Shown piece after piece: positions 5,601 to 6,181 of a stretch of 6,181 nucleotides of DNA. This DNA comes from a bacterium (GTDB lineage: Bacteria > Patescibacteriota > Minisyncoccia > Phycocordibacterales > 2-02-FULL-43-11). The translations under genes and the position numbers were made by a program. Position 1 is the first letter of the stretch; each line of letters starts with the position of its first letter. The stretch lies in contig JAKAHN010000047.1 of NCBI GenBank assembly GCA_021814895.1, positions 1 to 6,181 of the forward strand, given 5' to 3'. The notes under the pieces were generated by a model, which was not told the origin of the DNA, searched no databases, and saw nothing but the letters and a program-made list of their open reading frames with translations.

Positions 5601-6181
5601 ACGCTCTTGCGACACTCGGTTTTGTTTTGAAAGAGTTTGCAAAAATTTTAGCCCCCTTCGCTCCATTTTTTGCCGAGCATCTTTATCAAAACTTACAAGC
5701 CACAAGCCCCAACCTACAAGTTGCTCCGAGTGTTCATCTTGAAAGTTGGCCGACCGAGGCGGTTGATTATATTCATCACGATTATTTGAGGGATATGAAA
5801 ATTGTCAGAGATATTGTCTCAAAGGCTTTGGAGCTTAGAGCGAAAGCAGGGATTAAGGTTAGACAGCCGCTTTCAAAATTAAAAGTTAAAAGTCAAAAGT
5901 TAAAAGTTGAGGAAGGTTTCGTGCAGTTGATTAAAGATGAGGTTAATGTAAAACATGTTCACTTTGACGATAACATGGCTGAAGATATTTTTTTGGACAC
6001 AACGATTACGCCGGAGCTTCGCGAAGAAGGGCAGGTTCGTGAGTTTATCAGAGCCATTCAGGATTTACGCAAGACCGAAGGTTTTACGATTAAAGATTTT
6101 GCCGATTTATCTATCGAAACCGATGAAGCAGGCAGGAAACTCGTAGAAAAAAACAAAGGTTTAATTTCAAGAATTAATTTA
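2699..6181 (+). CDS. ileS: isoleucyl-tRNA synthetase with internal histidine phosphatase domain (3' end outside window)
   Basis: Class I synthetase charging tRNA-Ile with isoleucine, 1161 codons present and no stop before the window end; probably only a few dozen residues are missing. The ATG at 2699 is the only sensible start, as an in-frame TAA lies at 2672. Order of parts: N-terminal helix; DGPPFATGLPHYGH (HIGH equivalent HYGH, 54-57); WGWDCHGLPIE (82-92); first cysteine pair C181/C184; CP1 editing domain with WTTTPWTLPGN (224-234) and GTGIVHIAPGYGEDD (322-336, editing aspartate in the DD); partner pair C405/C408; RSRFWASPLPIW (464-475); C477/C480; inserted histidine phosphatase (about 501-691); DLHRPYID, C716/C718, FDCWFESGS (729-737); PQTRTWFYYMHVLS; KMSKSKGN (814-821); helical anticodon-binding domain with VRQPLSKLKV and IKDEVNVKHV. 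The HYGH and FDCWFESGSMPFA style suggests the archaeal/eukaryal-like IleS type. Two heptamer-repeat segments lie in the C-terminal region. Confidence 0.96.
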   Translation, partial: MEEKSNKSKISEREEAILKYWQENKIFEKSLENKSPKGEFIFYDGPPFATGLPHYGHILVSAIKDVIPRFKTMQGFKVPRRWGWDCHGLPIENIVEKDLKISGRKQIEAYGIDKFNEYAKSKVLTYVGEWQKTVARIGRWVDFTGSYKTMDNSFIESVWWAFKELYKKGLIYDGTRVLPYCPRCETPIANSEIAMDNSYKDITDISVYVKFPIKGEKKKYFLAWTTTPWTLPGNFALAVSPDAEYVVAEIVGEGGERESFILAKDRLAIIKTDYKIVSEIKGSELVGQSYEPPFGYFLGKNFPNKDRAWKIYGAKFVTMTDGTGIVHIAPGYGEDDMNLAKAENIPFIHHVDNEGKFLPAVADFAGQPVKPKDNHQQADIEIIKYLAGKKLLFAKEKIVHSYPHCYRCETPLYYYAMPAWFVKIEKERNKLISLNENINWIPEHLKEGRFKKGLEGAPDWNISRSRFWASPLPIWKCDKCQEIKVVGGISELNTATKKSKNNFFVVRHGEAENNVKQIVSSSPDLPHHLTDSGKAQAIRSGQSLKSKKIDLIFHSPLFRTTETAEILAKELNISKERIIADNRLRETGKSAWDGKTIAEYHKALGSETDLERFTSTDNNAESFNEIRKRMGNFLYEVDKKYEGKNICIITHDTPSWLLFADALGLSSEEAIKFRGDAEYFLSNAEVKELQISYSPKNNLFELDLHRPYIDSVKFSCKCGGEMLRLPEVFDCWFESGSMPFASWHYPFKKPEVFNPKAGIFRKAKKFPADFVAEYVPQTRTWFYYMHVLSSILFGKAPFKNVLTHGTILAEDGQKMSKSKGNFPDPSDIINRYGADAVRFYLLSSPALKAEDIRFSEKGVDEVSKKIITRLDNVLSFYLLYKETTHNLPVGGESPKVLDIWIKARLGETIEGVTKAMEKYEIDRAGRPIADFIEDLSVWYLRRSRERIKNLAVGNLQPATEDEILDGKYALATLGFVLKEFAKILAPFAPFFAEHLYQNLQATSPNLQVAPSVHLESWPTEAVDYIHHDYLRDMKIVRDIVSKALELRAKAGIKVRQPLSKLKVKSQKLKVEEGFVQLIKDEVNVKHVHFDDNMAEDIFLDTTITPELREEGQVREFIRAIQDLRKTEGFTIKDFADLSIETDEAGRKLVEKNKGLISRINL
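4199..4771 (+). other. histidine phosphatase domain inserted within IleS (about residues 501-691)
   Basis: A full histidine phosphatase (phosphoglycerate mutase-like) domain translated in the ileS frame. Seen residues: VVRHGE with R507 and phospho-acceptor H508; LTDSGKAQA (typical of the first helix); IFHSPLFRTTETAEIL with R559; RLRETG with the likely proton donor E586; NAES (619-622); and CIITHDTPSW with second histidine H651, where many family members have SHG. RGDAEYFLSNAEV fits the usual C-terminal strand. The domain is about 190 residues, a normal size for the family. Members are phosphatases or mutases working through a phosphohistidine; the substrate here is unknown. It starts after GGISELN and ends before DLHRPYID, replacing a short linker between C477/C480 and C716/C718 of the synthetase. 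Joining sequences are A/K-rich (a run of A residues at 4186-4192 and 4195-4200). All core residues are present, so catalytic activity is plausible. Confidence 0.93.
5690..5724 (+). repeat. heptamer tandem repeat (AAGCCAC type) within ileS
   Basis: Five successive imperfect 7-bp units that share AA at positions 1-2 and C at position 7 (best unit AAGCCAC). They encode NLQATSPNLQVA at about residues 998-1009, just after PFFAEHLYQ in the anticodon-binding domain and before VHLESWP. The repeat differs in sequence from the AAAAGTT family but has the same unit length. A weaker run at 5558-5578 (encoding NLQPATE) may be a decayed relative. Confidence 0.6.
5881..5908 (+). repeat. heptamer tandem repeat (AAAAGTT type) within ileS
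   Basis: Four 7-bp units AAAAGTT, the second ending in C, directly after a less perfect unit at 5874-5880. It encodes the peptide KVKSQKLKVE at about residues 1062-1071, between the VRQPLSKL motif and the IKDEVNVK motif of the anticodon-binding domain, a position of variable length in the family. Nucleotide sequence and reading phase match the copy in argS at 905-932. Confidence 0.85.

Noticed and set aside
1..6181. tRNA genes, CRISPR arrays, insertion sequences
   Set aside because: No cloverleaf-like sequence, spaced direct repeats, transposase-like frame or terminal inverted repeats were seen; the window is nearly filled by four genes.

Overview
The window looks like a chromosomal segment of a Candidate Phyla Radiation (Patescibacteria) bacterium, most likely Parcubacteria-like. 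The reasons are AT-rich, lysine-rich coding sequence, short intergenic gaps, the style of the ArgS and IleS sequences, and short in-frame heptamer tandem repeats inside conserved genes. This placement is inference from sequence style and not a database result. All stops seen are TAG or TAA, and I met no in-frame TGA in the genes, so the code cannot be tested here but is compatible with table 11.

Layout, all genes on the + strand: (1) the 3' end of an HD-domain hydrolase gene (1-260); (2) argS, arginyl-tRNA synthetase, complete (297-2084), behind a possible extended -10 promoter that would give an almost leaderless mRNA; (3) a good sigma70-type promoter (TTGACG, 17 bp, TATAAA; 2091-2119) driving a small unrecognised gene (2159-2650), whose product carries faint kinase-like signatures (AIKI lysine, DYG) and whose stop codon lies inside a rho-independent terminator (2638-2666); (4) ileS, isoleucyl-tRNA synthetase, starting at 2699 and still open at the window end (1161 codons present).

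The most striking feature is in ileS. A complete histidine phosphatase (phosphoglycerate-mutase-like, RHGE) domain of about 190 residues is inserted in frame into the synthetase catalytic core. It lies between the two halves of a CxxC...CxC zinc-binding module, just before the DLHRPYID / FDCWFESGS region. Both parts look intact. The synthetase keeps HYGH, KMSKS, both cysteine pairs and the CP1 editing motifs. The phosphatase keeps R-H, the second Arg, the acid and the second His. A phosphatase is therefore physically tied to isoleucine charging.

A second theme is repeats. A 7-bp tandem repeat (consensus AAAAGTT/C) occurs in both argS and ileS and gives the same peptide, KVKSQKLKVE, in both proteins. 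A degenerate copy lies in argS, and a different heptamer family lies in the ileS C-terminal region. argS also has an unusual insertion of about 31 residues in its N-terminal domain. The two synthetases appear to be separately transcribed housekeeping genes; nothing indicates a shared operon with the small gene between them.
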